64,000 nt of DNA, taken from Rhizobium giardinii bv. giardinii H152 (lineage in GTDB: Bacteria; Pseudomonadota; Alphaproteobacteria; Rhizobiales; Rhizobiaceae). Every line of letters begins with the position of its first letter. Positions within the stretch are counted from its first letter, which is position 1. The position numbers and the translations under genes are program-made. Location: contig NZ_KB902580.1 of assembly GCF_000379605.1 (NCBI RefSeq), positions 124,188 to 188,187 on the forward strand. Reading direction: 5' to 3'. Of this stretch, positions 26,618-35,859 are shown piece by piece. The notes below the pieces were generated by a model. It made no database searches. It saw only the letters and a list, made by a program, of their open reading frames with translations, and was not told the origin of the DNA.

Positions 26618-27358
26618 TTGCGATCAGGGCCTGACAGCCTCATTTCGGAAAACGGCGCGGAGGCGGCAACGCCCAGCCCGACGTTTTTGGATGACGGCAA
26701 GAACACGATTGCCAGCCAGTTGGTGTCGCGCTTGCGCGAAGCCATCATTTCCGGCCAGCTCGAAGCAGGCAGCAAGATCAATCTCGATCGGGCAAAACAG
26801 AGTTTTAGCGTCAGCCTCAGCCCTTTGCGCGAGGCACTGGCCCGTCTGATTTCGGACGGGCTAGTCGAGTTCGAAGACAATCGCGGCTACCGCGTATCGC
26901 CCGTTTCGCTATCGAACCTCGAAGAGATTACCAGTTTGCGCGAGGAATTCGAAACCTATGCGTTGCGGGAATCGATGCGCGTCGGCGATGTCGATTGGGA
27001 GGGCAATGTCATGCGCGCGCTGCACCGCCTGAACCGCACGGAACGGGATGCCTCCAAACCCGAAACGCTTGAGCAATGGGAAGCCGTTCACCGGGAGTTC
27101 CATCTCACATTGATTTCGGGCTGCCGCAAACCGCTGCTTCTCGGTTTCTGCAAGACCATGCTCAACCTGAACGACCGCTATCGGCGCACTTTTCTGACCC
27201 GCACATCCGGCGACCGCAATGTCAGCGTTGAACATAGCGAAATCGCGCAAGGGACCGTGGCACGGGACATGGACTATGCCTGCGACAGGCTGCGCGAACA
27301 CATTCATCGCACCGGCACAAATCTTCGAAAGCATCTCGCTGAAAAGGGGATCGCCTGA
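26618..27358 (+). CDS. GntR-family transcriptional regulator (FCD type)
   Basis: A 246-aa regulator with an N-terminal winged helix (IASQLVSRLREAIISGQL, then VSLSPLREALARLISDGLV) and a C-terminal all-helical FCD sensor domain with the usual His/Asp metal-site pattern (WEAVHREFHLTLISG, EHSEIAQ). The start is TTG 26618, seven bases after GGGAGG; no in-frame ATG lies nearby. It is first in a ten-gene same-strand run and divergent from the dioxygenase operon, so it probably controls both. Confidence 0.88.
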   Translation: MRSGPDSLISENGAEAATPSPTFLDDGKNTIASQLVSRLREAIISGQLEAGSKINLDRAKQSFSVSLSPLREALARLISDGLVEFEDNRGYRVSPVSLSNLEEITSLREEFETYALRESMRVGDVDWEGNVMRALHRLNRTERDASKPETLEQWEAVHREFHLTLISGCRKPLLLGFCKTMLNLNDRYRRTFLTRTSGDRNVSVEHSEIAQGTVARDMDYACDRLREHIHRTGTNLRKHLAEKGIA

Positions 27359-27379
27359 ATGGAGACCCGGGAGGAATTC

Positions 27380-28180
27380 ATGTCAGCCAACACTTCGCTG
27401 GGGGTCGCGCATTTTTCAGCGATCGACGTCGAGCCGGCGAAATTTGTGTCGCTTGCCGCCGCAGCCGGCTTTTCGTCGGTCGGCCTGCGCCTTCATCCGG
27501 CATTTCCCGGCGCTCCCTATTATGAGCTGCCGACCGGAAGCCACGCGGCGCGTGACGTCAAAGCCCGTCTGGATGGTGAAGGGATCTCGCTCTACGACAT
27601 CGAATTCGTTGTCATCGGACCGGACTTCGATGCCGCTGCTCTGACGTCAGTGCTGGAGGCCGCAAGCGCGCTTGGTGCGCGACGTCTCAGTGTTTGCGGC
27701 GACGACTCAGATCGGGAGCGCCTTGTCGCCAATTTCGTGGCGCTTTGCGACCTCGCGGCCTCCTTCGGCATGGGGGTCGATCTTGAGAACATGGGCTGGC
27801 GCACCGTCGCCAGCTTTGATGACAGCCTGTCGATCGTGCAGGAATCGGAACGGGGCAATGCCGGTGCGCTAGTAGATGCTCTGCATTTCTTCCGCAATGG
27901 CGGCCAAGCCAACGATGTCTCTGCCGCCCCCCAAGGCACGATCAGGAGTATTCAGCTCTGCGACGCCCGCGGTCCCGCGCCGATAACGGCGGATCAAAAA
28001 GTCAGCGAGGCTAGAACAGGGCGCTTTGCACCGGGGCTAGGTGAGCTTCCCGTTGCGAGCCTGATGAGAGTGCTGCCCGCAGGCGCTGCGGTCTCGGTGG
28101 AGGTGCCGATCCATCCCAGCCAGGCGCCGGAGGAGCATTTGCGTCACCTTCATGATGCCGCCCGAGCGTTGACCGGCTAA
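27380..28180 (+). CDS. TIM-barrel protein, sugar phosphate isomerase/epimerase family
   Basis: A 266-aa protein of the AP-endonuclease-2/xylose-isomerase-like TIM-barrel superfamily, with LGVAHFSAIDVEPAKFVSLA, FSSVGLRLHPAF and VDLENMGWRTV. ATG 27380 follows GGGAGGAA; a weaker ATG at 27359 directly follows the GntR stop. This superfamily includes 3-dehydroshikimate dehydratases (QuiC/AsbF type), which would complete a quinate-to-protocatechuate route with the dehydrogenase and dehydroquinase of this operon. That role is inferred from context only; isomerase or epimerase activity is equally possible. Confidence 0.75.
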   Translation: MSANTSLGVAHFSAIDVEPAKFVSLAAAAGFSSVGLRLHPAFPGAPYYELPTGSHAARDVKARLDGEGISLYDIEFVVIGPDFDAAALTSVLEAASALGARRLSVCGDDSDRERLVANFVALCDLAASFGMGVDLENMGWRTVASFDDSLSIVQESERGNAGALVDALHFFRNGGQANDVSAAPQGTIRSIQLCDARGPAPITADQKVSEARTGRFAPGLGELPVASLMRVLPAGAAVSVEVPIHPSQAPEEHLRHLHDAARALTG

Positions 28181-28256
28181 CCAGAAGCACAGCGCAAAAC
28201 GGATACCACACACGAAGACAGGCAGAGGAGCCCGTCGGCGGGGGAGAGATATTGTC

Positions 28257-28925
28257 ATGAATTACGTGCTGGATTTCAGCGTTGTCTTCGAAAAGATGCC
28301 CGACCTGCTGATGGCGGCTCTGGCAACGATCGGCTTGGCGCTGGCCGGCATGTCGCTGGCGCTGGTGATCGGCGTCATCGGGGTCGCGGCCCGAACATCG
28401 AATATCCGTCCTCTGCGCGCGGCCGTCATCGCCTTCGTCGAAGTGGTCCGCAATACCCCGTTCCTGGTGCAGATCTTCTTCATCTTCTTCGCCCTACCGA
28501 TGATGGGCATTCGCCTCAACCCTACGGTCACGGCGATCATCGCGCTGGCCATCAATGGCGGTGCCTATGCGATCGAAATCATTCGTGGCGGTGTCGACAG
28601 CATTCACAAGGGTCAGGTCGAAGCCGGCCTGGCACTCGGCCTGCACAAGGCGCAGGTGTTTCGCCTGATCGTGCTGAAACCGGCGCTTCGAGCAATTTAC
28701 CCCTCGTTGACCAGCCAATTCGTCATGCTGACGCTGACGACATCGGTGTGCACGTCGATCGCAGCCTATGAACTGACTTCCGTCGCACAGATCATCGAGT
28801 CCGATACGTTCCGCAGCTTCGAGGTCTATTTCACGATCACGCTCATGTACCTCGTTATCTCCTGGATGATGATGGGGCTGTTTGCGCTGATCTCGCGGCG
28901 TTTCTTCAGCTATCCGGTGCGGTGA
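28257..28925 (+). CDS. Polar amino-acid-type ABC permease (first)
   Basis: A 222-aa inner-membrane permease of the HisM/GlnP family. The motif FVEVVRNTPFLVQIFFIFF (near residue 62) and the coupling segment GQVEAGLALGLHKAQVF (near residue 120) are diagnostic. It begins 76 bases after the TIM-barrel gene with a purine-rich upstream stretch. With the next permease, the binding protein and the ATPase it forms a full importer. The neighbouring enzymes suggest a cyclic polyol acid or aromatic acid rather than an amino acid as substrate. Confidence 0.9.
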   Translation: MNYVLDFSVVFEKMPDLLMAALATIGLALAGMSLALVIGVIGVAARTSNIRPLRAAVIAFVEVVRNTPFLVQIFFIFFALPMMGIRLNPTVTAIIALAINGGAYAIEIIRGGVDSIHKGQVEAGLALGLHKAQVFRLIVLKPALRAIYPSLTSQFVMLTLTTSVCTSIAAYELTSVAQIIESDTFRSFEVYFTITLMYLVISWMMMGLFALISRRFFSYPVR

Positions 28926-28936
28926 GGAGCAGGACA

Positions 28937-29587
28937 ATGGGTGTTATCGGCCAAAACGAAATGCTTTTCCTGCTGCAGGGTCTGAAGTGGACATTGCTTC
29001 TGTCTGCGATCGGCTTCATCGGCGGCGGCATAATCGGTCTCGTCATCGCGCTTGCCAGGACGTCTGCACATTCCGCGCTCCGCAAGACGGCGGCGGGCTA
29101 TATCTCCATCTTCCAGGGCACGCCGCTGCTGATGCAGCTCTTCGTCGTCTACTACGGCATTGGGCTTCTCGGCTTCAGCATCGAGGCCTGGGTGGCCGTC
29201 GCCATCGCCTTCACGCTGCATGCCAGCGCCTTTCTCGGCGAGATCTGGCGCGGCGGCATCCAGGCAATCCCGAAAGGCCAGACGGAGGCGGCCAATGCGC
29301 TGGGTCTCCACTATGTGTCGCGGATGAAGGATGTTGTCCTTCCCCAAGCGCTCAAAATCTCGCTGCCAGCAACCGTCGGTTTCCTCGTCCAGCTCATCAA
29401 GGGCACGTCGCTTGCCGCCATCGTCGGCTTCATCGAACTCGCCCGCGCCGGACAGATCGTCTCGAACCAGACGTATCGACCATTGCTGATCTTCGGCATC
29501 GTCGGCGCAATCTACTTCATCATTTGCTGGCCCTTGTCTCTCTATGGGGGCCGGCTCGAAAATCGGATGGCAAAGGCCGCCCGGTAA
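28937..29587 (+). CDS. Polar amino-acid-type ABC permease (second)
   Basis: A 216-aa HisM/GlnP-family permease with ISIFQGTPLLMQLFVVYYG and the coupling loop GQTEAANALGLHYVSRM. ATG 28937 follows GAGGAG; an in-frame GTG at 28922 overlaps the previous stop. It pairs with the previous permease to form the channel. Confidence 0.9.
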   Translation: MGVIGQNEMLFLLQGLKWTLLLSAIGFIGGGIIGLVIALARTSAHSALRKTAAGYISIFQGTPLLMQLFVVYYGIGLLGFSIEAWVAVAIAFTLHASAFLGEIWRGGIQAIPKGQTEAANALGLHYVSRMKDVVLPQALKISLPATVGFLVQLIKGTSLAAIVGFIELARAGQIVSNQTYRPLLIFGIVGAIYFIICWPLSLYGGRLENRMAKAAR

Positions 29588-29629
29588 CCAACGAACGCAC
29601 AAGCTCTATCAACCAAGGAGGAGAAGGTA

Positions 29630-30472
29630 ATGATCAGCAGCTTCAAGACCGGCCTGAAGCGCCGTGGAATTCTGTTCGCAGCCGCAGCCCTGGTGATGGC
29701 CCCATGGCTGTCGCCGATGTCTGCCCAGGCCGCGACAGTGGAGGAGGTCAAAGCCAAGGGCAAGATTGTCGTCGGCATTCAAGGCGACAACGCGCCCTGG
29801 GGCTTCGTCAATTCGAGCGGCGTTCAGGACGGCTTCGATGCCGACATCGCCAAGCTTTTCGCCAAGGAGCTGGGCGTGGAGGTCGAATTTGCACCGCTCG
29901 CGGTCGCCAATCGCATTCCGGCACTTGTCACCGGCAAGGTCGATATCCTGTTTGCGACCATGGCGATGACGGAGGAACGAGCCAAGTCCATCCAATATAG
30001 CAAGCCGTATGCTGGCAACACAATTTCGCTTTACGGACCGAAGGACAAGAAGATGGCCGAAATCGGCGATCTCGCAGGCCTGGAGATCGGCGTTCCAAAG
30101 TCAAGCTCGCAGGATAAGGCGGTGACTACTGCTGTCGGCGATACGGCGACCGTCCGGCGTTTCGATGATGATGCCGCCTCCATCCAGGCGCTGCTTTCCG
30201 GCCAGGTGCAGGCGGTTGGCGGCAACCAGTTCTACCTCGACCGTCTGGAAGCGGCCAGCGCCGGCACATATGAACGCAAGATCGATTTCCTCACCACATT
30301 CAATGGCGTCGGAACACGACTTGGCGAGAAGGACTGGAATGAAACCGTCAACGCCTTCCTCGACAAGATCATGGCGAATGGCGAGCACGCCAAGGTCTAC
30401 GCGAAGTGGATGAAGGTGGACGTTCCGAAGTTCCCCGTATCCATCCCGAACATCCCCTTCACCATCAACTGA
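29630..30472 (+). CDS. ABC transporter substrate-binding protein, family 3
   Basis: A 280-aa periplasmic binding protein. A signal peptide with a basic start (KTGLKRRG) and hydrophobic core ends near SAQAA. The mature part opens [20 protein letters not shown] and contains [20 protein letters not shown], the family 3 signature. ATG 29630 follows AAGGAGGAG. It is the exported counterpart of the leaderless binding-like protein at 23087-23818. Ligand unknown; the operon's enzymes point to a quinate, shikimate or related acid. Confidence 0.9.
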   Translation: MISSFKTGLKRRGILFAAAALVMAPWLSPMSAQAATVEEVKAKGKIVVGIQGDNAPWGFVNSSGVQDGFDADIAKLFAKELGVEVEFAPLAVANRIPALVTGKVDILFATMAMTEERAKSIQYSKPYAGNTISLYGPKDKKMAEIGDLAGLEIGVPKSSSQDKAVTTAVGDTATVRRFDDDAASIQALLSGQVQAVGGNQFYLDRLEAASAGTYERKIDFLTTFNGVGTRLGEKDWNETVNAFLDKIMANGEHAKVYAKWMKVDVPKFPVSIPNIPFTIN

Positions 30473-30497
30473 TACACGTTCTACGCAGGAGATCGCC

Positions 30498-31259
30498 GTG
30501 CCGCACGCTGCTGACACTCGAAGCCCGCTTCTTTCCATGGAAGCCGTGGATAAATGGTACGGCGCATTCCATGCGTTGAAAAACATCAACCTTAAGGTTC
30601 GCAAGGGCGAGAAGATCGTACTCTGCGGACCGTCAGGCTCCGGCAAGTCCACGCTTATCCGTTGCATCAATGCGCTCGAGAAGATCGAGAAAGGCACGAT
30701 CATGGTCGAGGGCACAAAGCTGGATGACAGCGGCAAGTCGATCGACGCCGTCCGGCGCGAAGTCGGCATGGTATTCCAGAGCTTCAACCTGTTTCCGCAC
30801 ATGACCATTCTAGAAAACTGTACACTCGCCCCCATGCGGGTGCGCGGTACAAATAAGACTGATGCCGAGAAAATCGCCCGCAAATATCTCGAGCGCGTTC
30901 GCATTCTCGACCAAGCCGACAAATACCCCGCCCAACTTTCCGGCGGACAGCAGCAACGCGTTGCCATTGCGCGTGCGCTGTGCATGGAACCAAAAGCTAT
31001 GCTCTTCGACGAGCCGACCAGCGCGCTCGACCCTGAGATGGTCAAGGAAGTCCTCGACACGATGATCGGTCTGGCCAGGGACGGCATGACCATGATTTGC
31101 GTCACCCACGAAATGGGCTTTGCCCGGCAGGTGGCCGACCGGGTCATCTTCATGGCCTCCGGCGAGATCATCGAAGAAGCGCCGCCGGAAACATTCTTCC
31201 GCAATCCGTCGCATCCGCGCACCCAGGCATTTCTCGGCGAAATCCTGGCCCATCATTAA
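30498..31259 (+). CDS. ABC transporter ATP-binding protein (GlnQ/HisP type)
   Basis: A 253-aa cytoplasmic ATPase. Walker A is GPSGSGKST (near residue 47), the signature [15 protein letters not shown], Walker [16 protein letters not shown] and the H-loop [10 protein letters not shown]. The start is GTG 30498, eight bases after AGGAG. It energises the two permeases upstream and is followed 11 bases later by the dehydrogenase gene. Confidence 0.92.
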   Translation: MPHAADTRSPLLSMEAVDKWYGAFHALKNINLKVRKGEKIVLCGPSGSGKSTLIRCINALEKIEKGTIMVEGTKLDDSGKSIDAVRREVGMVFQSFNLFPHMTILENCTLAPMRVRGTNKTDAEKIARKYLERVRILDQADKYPAQLSGGQQQRVAIARALCMEPKAMLFDEPTSALDPEMVKEVLDTMIGLARDGMTMICVTHEMGFARQVADRVIFMASGEIIEEAPPETFFRNPSHPRTQAFLGEILAHH

Positions 31260-31270
31260 GGCGTCCGCAC

Positions 31271-32149
31271 ATGACGGTTTCAAACGAAACGACGACACGC
31301 GCTGTGTTGGTGGTGGGACTGATCGGCGCGGATATCCAGATGTCGAAATCCCCTGCCCTGCACGAGCGCGAAGGTGCGCTTCAGGGGCTCGACTATCGCT
31401 ATGAACTCCTCGACCTTGTAGCGCGCGGCCTTCCGGCCACCGCCCTGCCTGATCTTCTGGCGGAAGAGGAAGCACGCGGCTTTGCCGGCACCAACATCAC
31501 CCATCCGTGCAAGCAGACGGTGATTGAGTACCTCACGGATCTTTCCGACGATGCCCGCATGCTGGGCGCGGTCAACACCGTCGTGTTCGAGAATGGAAAA
31601 CGCACCGGGCACAACACGGACTGGTACGGTTTCTATGAAAACTTTCAGCGCGGCCTTCCCGACGTTCCGCGGCATCGAGCTGTTCTTCTCGGCGCCGGGG
31701 GCGCCGGCGTCGCGGTCGCACATGCCGCGATGAAACTTGGCATCGAGCGTCTCTCGATTTTCGATCAGGACGTTTCCCGTGCGGACCGTCTGGCCGAAGA
31801 TTTGAACAGCCGGTTTTCTGCCGAACGGGCTTTTGCGATCACTGATGTGGGCGAAGCGATGCGGAGCGCCGATGGCCTCATCCATGCAACGCCCACTGGA
31901 ATGAAGAACCATCCCGGGCTGCCGATCGAAGAGAGCTGGCTGGAGCCCCATCATTGGGTCGCCGACATCGTCTACATGCCACTGGTAACCGAGCTTCTGG
32001 CGCTTGCCACCCATCTCGGCTGTCGCACCCTGCCAGGCGGCGGGATGACAGTGTTTCAGGCCGCGGCCGCGTTCAAGCTCTTCAGCGGTATCGAACCCGA
32101 CGCCGAACGCATGAGCAGCCATTTCACCGACCTGTGCAGAGCCTCCTGA
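31271..32149 (+). CDS. Quinate/shikimate dehydrogenase (QsuD-like)
   Basis: A 292-aa AroE-superfamily enzyme. The substrate domain has catalytic K81 (NITHPCKQ) and D117 (GHNTDWYGF). The cofactor domain has GAGGAG followed by SIFDQD; an acidic residue after the second strand is typical of NAD rather than NADP users. The opening GLIGADIQMSKSPALHEREG resembles catabolic quinate/shikimate dehydrogenases of the Corynebacterium QsuD group more than biosynthetic AroE. It would oxidise quinate or shikimate to the 3-dehydro acid. Its place with a dehydroquinase and importer supports catabolism. Confidence 0.85.
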   Translation: MTVSNETTTRAVLVVGLIGADIQMSKSPALHEREGALQGLDYRYELLDLVARGLPATALPDLLAEEEARGFAGTNITHPCKQTVIEYLTDLSDDARMLGAVNTVVFENGKRTGHNTDWYGFYENFQRGLPDVPRHRAVLLGAGGAGVAVAHAAMKLGIERLSIFDQDVSRADRLAEDLNSRFSAERAFAITDVGEAMRSADGLIHATPTGMKNHPGLPIEESWLEPHHWVADIVYMPLVTELLALATHLGCRTLPGGGMTVFQAAAAFKLFSGIEPDAERMSSHFTDLCRAS

Positions 32150-32174
32150 TTCAGGTAGGCGAAGGAGGGACAGG

Positions 32175-32543
32175 ATGCCGCACATCGTAATCGAATACAG
32201 CGAGGGAGCCGGACGCCGCCTTGACATGCCAGCGCTGGTGAAGGCCGTTCATCGGAGCGTACGTGACAGCGGCGCCGTCAAGCCGAATGCCGTTCGCACC
32301 TTTGCACGCGAAGCGACCCATTCGCTGGTTGCCGACGAGCATCCCGACAATCAGTTCGTGCAGATCATCCTGCGCATCGCGCCCGGACGCTCTGCGGCCG
32401 AAAAGCGAGCAATATTGCAGATAGTTTATGACGCAGCCGAAGGCGTCGCACGTCCGGCACTTGACGAGGGGCGCTGCGCCCTGCGTGCCGATCTCATCCA
32501 GTCGGATCCCGATTTTGCCATCCACGAGACAACACTGCCGTGA
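32175..32543 (+). CDS. HpaF-like 5-carboxymethyl-2-hydroxymuconate isomerase (tautomerase)
   Basis: A 122-aa protein of the tautomerase superfamily, CHMI branch. It begins MPHIVIEYS, leaving Pro2 as the N-terminal catalytic base after Met removal, and its length fits CHMI (about 125 aa). ATG 32175 follows GAAGGAGG. Such enzymes move a double bond in 2-hydroxymuconate products. Together with HpaH and HpaI across the divergent promoter it gives three steps of the homoprotocatechuate lower pathway, split between two operons. Confidence 0.85.
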   Translation: MPHIVIEYSEGAGRRLDMPALVKAVHRSVRDSGAVKPNAVRTFAREATHSLVADEHPDNQFVQIILRIAPGRSAAEKRAILQIVYDAAEGVARPALDEGRCALRADLIQSDPDFAIHETTLP

Positions 32544-32571
32544 CCATTCCGGCAATTCGAAAGGAAGAAGA

Positions 32572-33021
32572 ATGAGCCTGATCTACGTCCTCAATGGCCC
32601 GAACCTCAATCTGCTCGGCAAGCGCCAGCCACATATCTACGGCCACGAGACGCTCGCCGATGTCGAAGCCGATTGCCGCCGGGTAGCTTCCGAACTCGGT
32701 CAGGACATCCGCTTTCATCAGAGCAATCGTGAATACGAAATCATCGACTGGATCCACGAAGCACGCGAGGTCGCGGCCGGCATTGTCATCAATCCAGCCG
32801 CCTTCACCCACACCTCCGTCGCCATTCTCGACGCCCTCAACACCTTCGAGCAACCGGTCATCGAGGTGCATATTTCCAACGTCCACAAGCGCGAGGCCTT
32901 CCGCCATCATTCCTTCGTTTCGCACCGCGCTGACGGCGTCATCGCAGGGCTCGGAACCGAAGGCTATCAGCTTGCGATCCGTCGAGTGGCAAGCCTGATC
33001 AAGTCTGGCGATAAGAAATGA
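32572..33021 (+). CDS. aroQ: Type II 3-dehydroquinate dehydratase
   Basis: A 149-aa type II dehydroquinase. The signature [20 protein letters not shown] opens the protein; catalytic Y23 and H100 ([14 protein letters not shown]) are both present. It interconverts 3-dehydroquinate and 3-dehydroshikimate. In this operon, next to a QsuD-like dehydrogenase and an importer, it probably works in quinate breakdown. ATG 32572 follows AAGGAAG. Its stop overlaps the start of the oxidoreductase gene (ATGA). Confidence 0.93.
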   Translation: MSLIYVLNGPNLNLLGKRQPHIYGHETLADVEADCRRVASELGQDIRFHQSNREYEIIDWIHEAREVAAGIVINPAAFTHTSVAILDALNTFEQPVIEVHISNVHKREAFRHHSFVSHRADGVIAGLGTEGYQLAIRRVASLIKSGDKK

Positions 33022-34073
33022 CGGGACGGGCTGGCATGGAACGGAAGGTGAAACTTGCGGTGCTCGGCGCTGGCCTGATTGGCAAGCGCCATATCCAGCA
33101 CGTATTGGCCGAGCCGCAGGCAGAACTTCTGGCCGTCGTCGATCCGATGCAGCTCGGGCAGCAGATCGCGCAGGAATCGGGCGCTAAATGGTTTCCAAGC
33201 TTTACGGCAATGATCAATACGGATCGTCCCGACGGCATCATCGTCGCAACGCCCAACCAAATCCATGTCGCCAACGGTTTGGAGGCCATCGCCGCCGGCG
33301 TGCCGGCCCTCATCGAAAAGCCGATTGCCGATAACATCGCGGACGGTGAAAAGCTAATCGGCGCCGCGCAAGCTGCTGGCATTCCGCTTCTGGTTGGTCA
33401 CCACCGCCGCCACAATCCGATCATCCAAAAGGCGAAAAAGATCATCGACAGCGGCGAACTTGGACGCGTTCTCGTAGCCAACGCTATGTTCTGGCTATTC
33501 AAGCCGGACGACTATTTCAATATCGACTGGCGACGCCAGGCCGGAGCCGGTCCCGTTTTCCTCAATCTAATCCACGACGTTGACAACCTCCGCTATCTCT
33601 TGGGCGACATCGTTGCTGTTCAGGCGCGCGAATCCCACATTGTCCGCAGCAATGTTGTAGAAGAAACGGCCGTGATCCTGATGGAGTTCGCGAGCGGACT
33701 GCTAGCGACAGCGTCGGTCTCCGATACGGTCGTCGCGCCTTGGAGCTGGGAGATGACGACGGGCGAAAATCCGGCCTATCCGAAGACGGAAGAGGCATGC
33801 TACCTCATCGGCGGATCTCACGGATCCCTGTCAATCCCGTCACTCGATGTGTGGAAGAACGGCACGAAACGCAGCTTGTGGGAGCCGTTTGAGACACATC
33901 GTGTTGAATTTGAGCACGAAGACCCCCTGGCGCTGCAGATCCAGCAATTTTGTAAGGTGATCCGCGGTGAAGAACCGCCGCTGGTTACCGGGCGCGACGG
34001 ACTGAACACACTGAACGTCATCATGGCCATCAAGCAGTCGGCGGACAGCGGCGAACGCATTGTCCTGGGATAG
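33018..34073 (+). CDS. Gfo/Idh/MocA-family oxidoreductase
   Basis: A 351-aa NAD(P)-dependent oxidoreductase. The Rossmann motif [13 protein letters not shown] is near residue 13, and [15 protein letters not shown] with the catalytic Lys is near residue 95; the C-terminal alpha/beta domain follows, with HHRRHNP and [16 protein letters not shown] typical of the family. Relatives oxidise inositols, sugars or quinate-like cyclitols. ATG 33018 overlaps the aroQ stop, so it is translationally coupled and probably acts on the same substrate class. It is the last gene of the run. Confidence 0.88.
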   Translation: MTGRAGMERKVKLAVLGAGLIGKRHIQHVLAEPQAELLAVVDPMQLGQQIAQESGAKWFPSFTAMINTDRPDGIIVATPNQIHVANGLEAIAAGVPALIEKPIADNIADGEKLIGAAQAAGIPLLVGHHRRHNPIIQKAKKIIDSGELGRVLVANAMFWLFKPDDYFNIDWRRQAGAGPVFLNLIHDVDNLRYLLGDIVAVQARESHIVRSNVVEETAVILMEFASGLLATASVSDTVVAPWSWEMTTGENPAYPKTEEACYLIGGSHGSLSIPSLDVWKNGTKRSLWEPFETHRVEFEHEDPLALQIQQFCKVIRGEEPPLVTGRDGLNTLNVIMAIKQSADSGERIVLG

Positions 34074-34374
34074 CGTGGCTAGAATGGCGACATCGAACGG
34101 CACGAGGCCCGATCGGACGGCTCCGCCTTCTCCTGGCCTTCCACGCGCCGATGAGCGGTTATCAGAGGCGAGAACGGTCCAACTCCGGCGCGGGAAACTC
34201 CTCGCGGTCAAAACGCAACTGCCCAAAGGTCATTTCATGCCAAGGACCGAGGATAAGAGCGGCATCAGCTAGACGGCTGCCCAGCGGTTCGCGGCGAAAG
34301 AGGCGGAGCAGCCAGAGCGATCATCGACGTCACCCGGTCTACGGGCGCTAACTCCGTCTCGATAGCGCCTCGGA
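34074..34374. other. Intergenic stretch, no supported gene
   Basis: About 300 bases between the oxidoreductase gene and the convergent BA14K gene. Small open frames here carry no recognisable family and have poor starts. No clear terminator was seen. Confidence 0.4.
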
Positions 34375-34845
34375 TCAATAGTAGGGTGAAATGCACTCCT
34401 GGCGCGGTCCATAATACGGCTGGAACGTGTTATCGTAGGCTTGATACGAACGATAGCGCGCGTAGCACCATTCGATATGGGCCGAACTAGCGTCGGAATA
34501 GGCCCCGCGCGGGGGCGACGCGATCGCTCCGCCGAGGGCCAATCCCGCTCCGAATGCGGCCAGCGGATACCACCAGCCATCGTTGTGCTGACGGTAACCA
34601 TCCCGATGGTAGCGATAGCCCCGGTAGCCATTGTAGTTACCGTAGCGTGGGCCGGCGCTGTACCGAGGGCTGCTGTAGCTGCGTGCGTGCGGCGGGCCGC
34701 CACGGTGGCCGGGTTTGTGATGGACCAAGTCCACCCCCTGAGAACTCGAGGGCATCGACACAGGTGGCACAGGCATTGCCTGCGCAGGCATCACGTCCGT
34801 AAAAGCCGTAGCAGCTGCAACTAACAATGCACCAATCTTCTTCAT
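34375..34845 (-). CDS. BA14K-family protein, copy 1
   Basis: A 156-aa exported protein. A signal peptide ([23 protein letters not shown]) is followed by a Gly/Tyr/Arg-rich stretch, one glycine-rich hydrophobic segment ([16 protein letters not shown], near residue 95) and the C-terminal BA14K motif ([19 protein letters not shown], ending ECISPYY). The family was first described as an immunoreactive lectin-like protein of Brucella and is common in rhizobia; its role is not settled. A second copy lies at 46442-46930 on the other strand. Confidence 0.88.
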   Translation of the reverse strand: MKKIGALLVAAATAFTDVMPAQAMPVPPVSMPSSSQGVDLVHHKPGHRGGPPHARSYSSPRYSAGPRYGNYNGYRGYRYHRDGYRQHNDGWWYPLAAFGAGLALGGAIASPPRGAYSDASSAHIEWCYARYRSYQAYDNTFQPYYGPRQECISPYY

Positions 34846-35043
34846 CAGCTCACCCTAACAGTTTGGTTGGGTCATATTCGGGTGCTTGCGATGAACCTGG
34901 GATGAACGGCTTTGGATGCCTGTCGTGCCGAATTGCTGCACATTTGCCTCTATCAGCGGCCATCAACCTTTGTCAAACGGCCTGGTTCATGAGCCTCCGA
35001 AACAGTCGTGCAAACCGGCGAAACTCGACCTCCTCACCGTCGG

Positions 35044-35615
35044 CACCGGCGGCTTCAGACGACGATGGTCTATGTCACCCACGATCAGGTGGAAGCGATG
35101 ACGATGGCCGATCGCGTCGTTTGATGAACCACGGACGGATCGAACAGGCAGCCGATCCGATCACACTCTACGAATCCCCGAAAAACCTGTTTGTGGCGGC
35201 GTTCATCGGGGCACCCAGCATGAATTTCGTCGAAGGCCGCCTCGAAAAATGTGATGAAGGGCTGCTCTTCCGGGCAGAAGGAGGCGTTGAAATCGGGGTT
35301 TCCCAGGAATACAGGGGACGACTGGCTAAAGCCGTGGATCTAACCGTGGTTCTCGGGATCCGGCCGGAGCATACGATGAACACCGATACTGACTAGCCCA
35401 GGATCCGTTTGCACGTCGCCGAAATCGAGCCACTTGGCCCGCATACTGGCAATCGGCAAGGTCGGCTCAGCGGCCTTCACCGCACAGTTCACGCTTCGTC
35501 GCGGGTAAAGCCCGACAACACGATTGACGTGCCGATCGACACAGCGAAGATAAATTTCTTTCGGAAAAGCTCCGGCGATAATCTTCTGGTAAATGGCGAA
35601 GCGGAGCGGTCTTAA
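35044..35615 (+). pseudogene. MalK/UgpC-type ABC ATPase remnant
   Basis: The 3' part of a sugar-importer ATPase survives in three frames. It begins abruptly with [20 protein letters not shown] (H-loop), shifts frame near 35120, continues [20 protein letters not shown] and [19 protein letters not shown] to RPEHTMN and a stop at 35396, then resumes with VKPDNTIDVPIDTAKINFF up to 35615. Walker A, signature and Walker B are missing. No permease genes accompany it. It is a clear relic of a deleted sugar importer operon, not a copy of the ATPase at 9413. Confidence 0.85.
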
Positions 35616-35859
35616 ACAAATCGCCTTGCCCCCCGGTTGTAGCGCATTGTCGTAAAAGTTGAGTTCTGCGACTGTACAAAAGTCAGTTGCAAACCGTTGC
35701 TTTGATCGGGAGTTTTCGCGACAAGGAGGGTCGCGAGAGGTGGTTTTCTTCTGTAGCTTCCCTCGATCGGAACGAGAAAGAAGCGCCAGCACCGGTCATT
35801 GCTCATCTTGAGCGGGTGGCTGCAGAAGGTGCAAGACCGGACACTCGCCCGGCCTGAAA

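Noticed and set aside
26611..26634. Possible short leader peptide (ATG 26611) before the GntR gene
   Set aside because: Only seven codons, and it uses the same ribosome site that fits the TTG start of GntR.
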